Positions 6,172 through 7,308 of a stretch of 7,308 nt of DNA are shown here, piece by piece. The notes under the pieces are model-generated. The model worked only from the letters and a program-made list of their open reading frames with translations. It had not been told where the DNA came from and ran no database searches. This DNA is from an uncultured Spirochaetaceae bacterium (GTDB lineage: Bacteria; Spirochaetota; Spirochaetia; Sphaerochaetales; Sphaerochaetaceae): NCBI GenBank assembly GCA_944389985.1, contig CALXON010000169.1:1-7308 (forward strand). The letters run 5' to 3'. Made by a program: the position numbers and the translations under genes. The first letter of the stretch is position 1. The number at the start of each line of letters is the position of its first letter.

Positions 6172-6564
6172 ATGAAGAAACTGTTGATTATCGCTATTGT
6201 ACTCGTCCTTGCTGTCTCTTGCAGTACGAGACTTCCTTACAAAGATGCTGGCCTTGTTGGCAACGTCATTGAAAAAGACTATGAGGTTCTTGGTCCTGTA
6301 TCCTTATCAGGAAAAGTCCATAATGTGCTTGGTTTTATACAGTGGGGTGGTTTTGGGTATAATGATATTCTTGAAAAGGCCAGAGAACTCTATCCTGAGA
6401 CCGATGCGGTAATAAATATTACGCAGGATGTCAAAAATTTCAGTGTTGCTTTCTTCTATAATAGTTTCGGCATGGACTTCTCTGGTCTCGCAATCAAATA
6501 TATCGATGGACCAGCTGAGAAGCTTACAGTAGATGTCAATATGCAGTCAGAGAATGAAGTCTGA
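6172..6564 (+). CDS. Putative small lipoprotein of unknown function
   Basis: The 130-residue protein starts MKKLLIIAIVLVLAVSC, a lipoprotein signal peptide with cleavage expected before Cys17 (lipobox AVSC). The mature part, about 114 residues, would be anchored to a membrane by lipid. It has an alternating strand and helix pattern: VIEKDYEVLGPVSLSG, a Gly-rich turn GFIQWGGFGYND, a helix DILEKARELYPETDAVINI, then strands ending LAIKYIDG. The form 'vlG.v..., helix, gadAvinv...' is faintly like YbjQ or TRL-type small domains, but I do not recognise the family. The frame is open back to 6055. I chose 6172 because the signal peptide begins there, GGGGGTG (6160-6166) precedes it, and the TATAAT promoter lies inside the would-be extension. 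It has its own promoter and terminator. Confidence 0.75.
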   Translation: MKKLLIIAIVLVLAVSCSTRLPYKDAGLVGNVIEKDYEVLGPVSLSGKVHNVLGFIQWGGFGYNDILEKARELYPETDAVINITQDVKNFSVAFFYNSFGMDFSGLAIKYIDGPAEKLTVDVNMQSENEV

Positions 6565-6604
6565 TATTTGAATCATCATCTCATAAGGCCAGTTTTTCTG
6601 AATT

Positions 6605-6629
6605 AGAGGAGCTTTGACTCCTCTTTTTT
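6605..6629 (+). terminator. Rho-independent terminator after the lipoprotein gene
   Basis: AGAGGAG (6605-6611) pairs perfectly with CTCCTCT (6618-6624) around a six-base loop, followed by six T (6624-6629). It lies 40 bases after the stop at 6564. The stem is almost the same as that of the rpsU terminator. Confidence 0.92.
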
Positions 6630-6657
6630 CGTTTTTCACTATTTTATCCCTTTTTAT

Positions 6658-6688
6658 TTGACAGATTACGCAACCGGCCTGATACTAT
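6658..6688 (+). promoter_or_regulatory. Sigma-70 promoter of the serA-like gene
   Basis: TTGACA (6658-6663) is followed by either GATACT (6681-6686, 17-base spacer) or TACTAT (6683-6688, 19-base spacer), each four of six. It lies between the preceding terminator and the ribosome binding site, so the gene starts a new transcription unit. Confidence 0.6.
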
Positions 6689-6703
6689 CCTTGTAATACA
6701 TAT

Positions 6704-6710
6704 AGGAGGA
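6704..6710 (+). promoter_or_regulatory. Ribosome binding site of the serA-like gene
   Basis: AGGAGGA ends 6 bases before the ATG at 6717. It decides this start over any internal ATG. Confidence 0.85.
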
Positions 6711-6716
6711 ATTGCC

Positions 6717-7181
6717 ATGCTTATCCTTATTTCCGATGCATTCGACAAGAGCCTTCCTGAAAAGCTGTCCGCTTTCGGAGAGGTTACAGATGATAAGTCC
6801 CGTCTCAAGGATGCTGATGTCGTACTTATCAGATCAAAGACAAAGGCAACTAGGGAATATATTGACCAGGCTCCGAACCTCAAGCTCATCATACGCGGAG
6901 GAGTCGGAATGGACAATATCGACAAGGCATACTGCAGCGAGAAAGGGATAATAGCGGTAAATACTCCCAAATCCTCAGCTGTCGCGGTGGCCGAACTTGC
7001 CTTCGCCCTCATGATATCCGTTCCTAACCACATTCCATACTATGACAGCACCATGAAGAAGGGTGAGTGGAACAAGAGCACGAAGAGAACCGAGCTCTGT
7101 GGCAAGACACTCTGTCTTCTTGGAATGGGAAACATCGCAAGGCAGGTCGCGATACGCGCACTCGCTTTCGGCATACTCTGA
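6717..7181 (+). CDS. serA: D-3-phosphoglycerate dehydrogenase (D-2-hydroxyacid dehydrogenase family), N-terminal part, 3' end corrupted
   Basis: The family oxidises D-2-hydroxyacids with NAD. The closest fit is 3-phosphoglycerate dehydrogenase, the first step of serine synthesis. The part present covers the split N-terminal substrate domain, with DADVVLIRSKTK (32-43), LIIRGGVGMDNID (57-69), AVNTPKSSAVAVAELAFALM (80-99), and the start of the NAD-binding Rossmann domain, CLLGMGNIARQVA (133-145), where the third Gly of GxGxxG is Ala141. Only 6717-7171 is authentic (about 152 residues). From 7172 the sequence turns back as its own reverse complement, and the apparent Ile-Leu-stop at 7173-7181 is spurious. 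The true continuation, read from the minus strand, is MKVVSYDKYVEKSEY, which supplies the NAD-ribose-binding Asp (159). The catalytic Arg, Glu and His lie beyond the window. Another 2-hydroxyacid dehydrogenase cannot be excluded. Confidence 0.85.
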   Translation: MLILISDAFDKSLPEKLSAFGEVTDDKSRLKDADVVLIRSKTKATREYIDQAPNLKLIIRGGVGMDNIDKAYCSEKGIIAVNTPKSSAVAVAELAFALMISVPNHIPYYDSTMKKGEWNKSTKRTELCGKTLCLLGMGNIARQVAIRALAFGIL

Positions 7182-7308
7182 CTTCTCCACATACTTGTCA
7201 TAGGAGACTACCTTCATACCGAAAGCGAGTGCGCGTATCGCGACCTGCCTTGCGATGTTTCCCATTCCAAGAAGACAGAGTGTCTTGCCACAGAGCTCGG
7301 TTCTCTTC
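7082..7308. repeat. 90-bp perfect inverted repeat (fold-back) inside serA at the window end
   Basis: 7082-7171 and 7219-7308 are exact reverse complements over 90 bases, separated by a 47-base spacer (7172-7218). The arms are identical even at third codon positions, and the right arm stops exactly at the last base of the window. The spacer, read on the minus strand, continues the serA protein in frame. The simplest reading is a chimeric read or an assembly-end artefact, not a natural hairpin. Confidence 0.97.
7173..7307 (-). other. Reverse-complement copy of serA codons, including 15 codons missing from the + strand
   Basis: Read on the minus strand, 7307 to 7173 gives 45 codons in the serA frame. 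The first 30 duplicate residues 123-152 of the + strand protein (KRTELCG to RALAFG). The last 15, MKVVSYDKYVEKSEY, are the natural continuation through the second Rossmann strand and its acidic Asp. Past 7173 the frame enters the antisense of the authentic gene and is meaningless, so the longer minus-strand open frame there should not be annotated as a gene. Confidence 0.88.

Noticed and set aside
6975..7265. 96-codon minus-strand gene at the right end
   Set aside because: Its first part is the fold-back copy of serA and the rest is antisense of serA itself. It is not a separate gene.
7082..7308. Natural hairpin, phage-type telomere or transposon-end interpretation of the inverted repeat
   Set aside because: The arms are pure serA coding sequence with no terminal motifs or target duplication, and the spacer is the next 47 bases of the same gene. 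A chimera or assembly fold-back explains everything.

Overview
The window looks like the chromosome of a fermentative bacterium with ordinary sigma-70 promoters (three TTGACA boxes, each followed 17 bases later by a plausible -10) and strong AGGAGG ribosome binding sites. Protein flavour (enlarged RecJ, a DUF4105/Lnb-type membrane protein, a short D-3-phosphoglycerate dehydrogenase, a lipoprotein with a loose lipobox) suggests a spirochaete of the Treponema/Sphaerochaeta kind. That placement is inference, not proof. Use of Shine-Dalgarno sites and TTGACA promoters argues against Bacteroidota, where DUF4105 proteins are also common.

Layout. 1-99: the last 32 codons of a + strand gene cut by the window edge. 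100-603: an AT-rich gene-free stretch holding a 9-bp tandem array. 604-1548: carbamate kinase (arcC). 1484-2776, minus strand: a secreted/membrane DUF4105 protein whose 3' end overlaps that of arcC by 65 bases. 2777-2842: a compact divergent promoter region. 2843-3604 and 3594-5708: recO and recJ, overlapping by 11 bases as a DNA-repair operon. 5783-5992: rpsU (ribosomal protein S21) with its own promoter, a near-perfect Shine-Dalgarno and a hairpin terminator. 6172-6564: a small lipoprotein of unknown function with its own promoter and terminator. 6717 onward: the start of a serA-like dehydrogenase.

How the genes relate. RecO (RecFOR mediator) and RecJ (5'-3' single-strand exonuclease) act in the same gap-repair pathway, so their translational overlap makes sense. 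The other genes appear to be independent transcription units.

Two things need attention. First, the right end is not a faithful copy of the genome: 7082-7171 and 7219-7308 are perfect 90-base reverse complements, so the serA reading frame folds back on itself. This is most likely a chimera or an assembly-end artefact. The true downstream codons can be read from the minus strand and add about 15 residues to the protein. Second, RecJ carries an extra segment of about 130 residues between its DHH catalytic halves that looks like a DnaQ-type (RNase H fold) exonuclease domain with its metal ligands lost. I see no CRISPR array, tRNA, rRNA, complete mobile element or obvious new defence system here.
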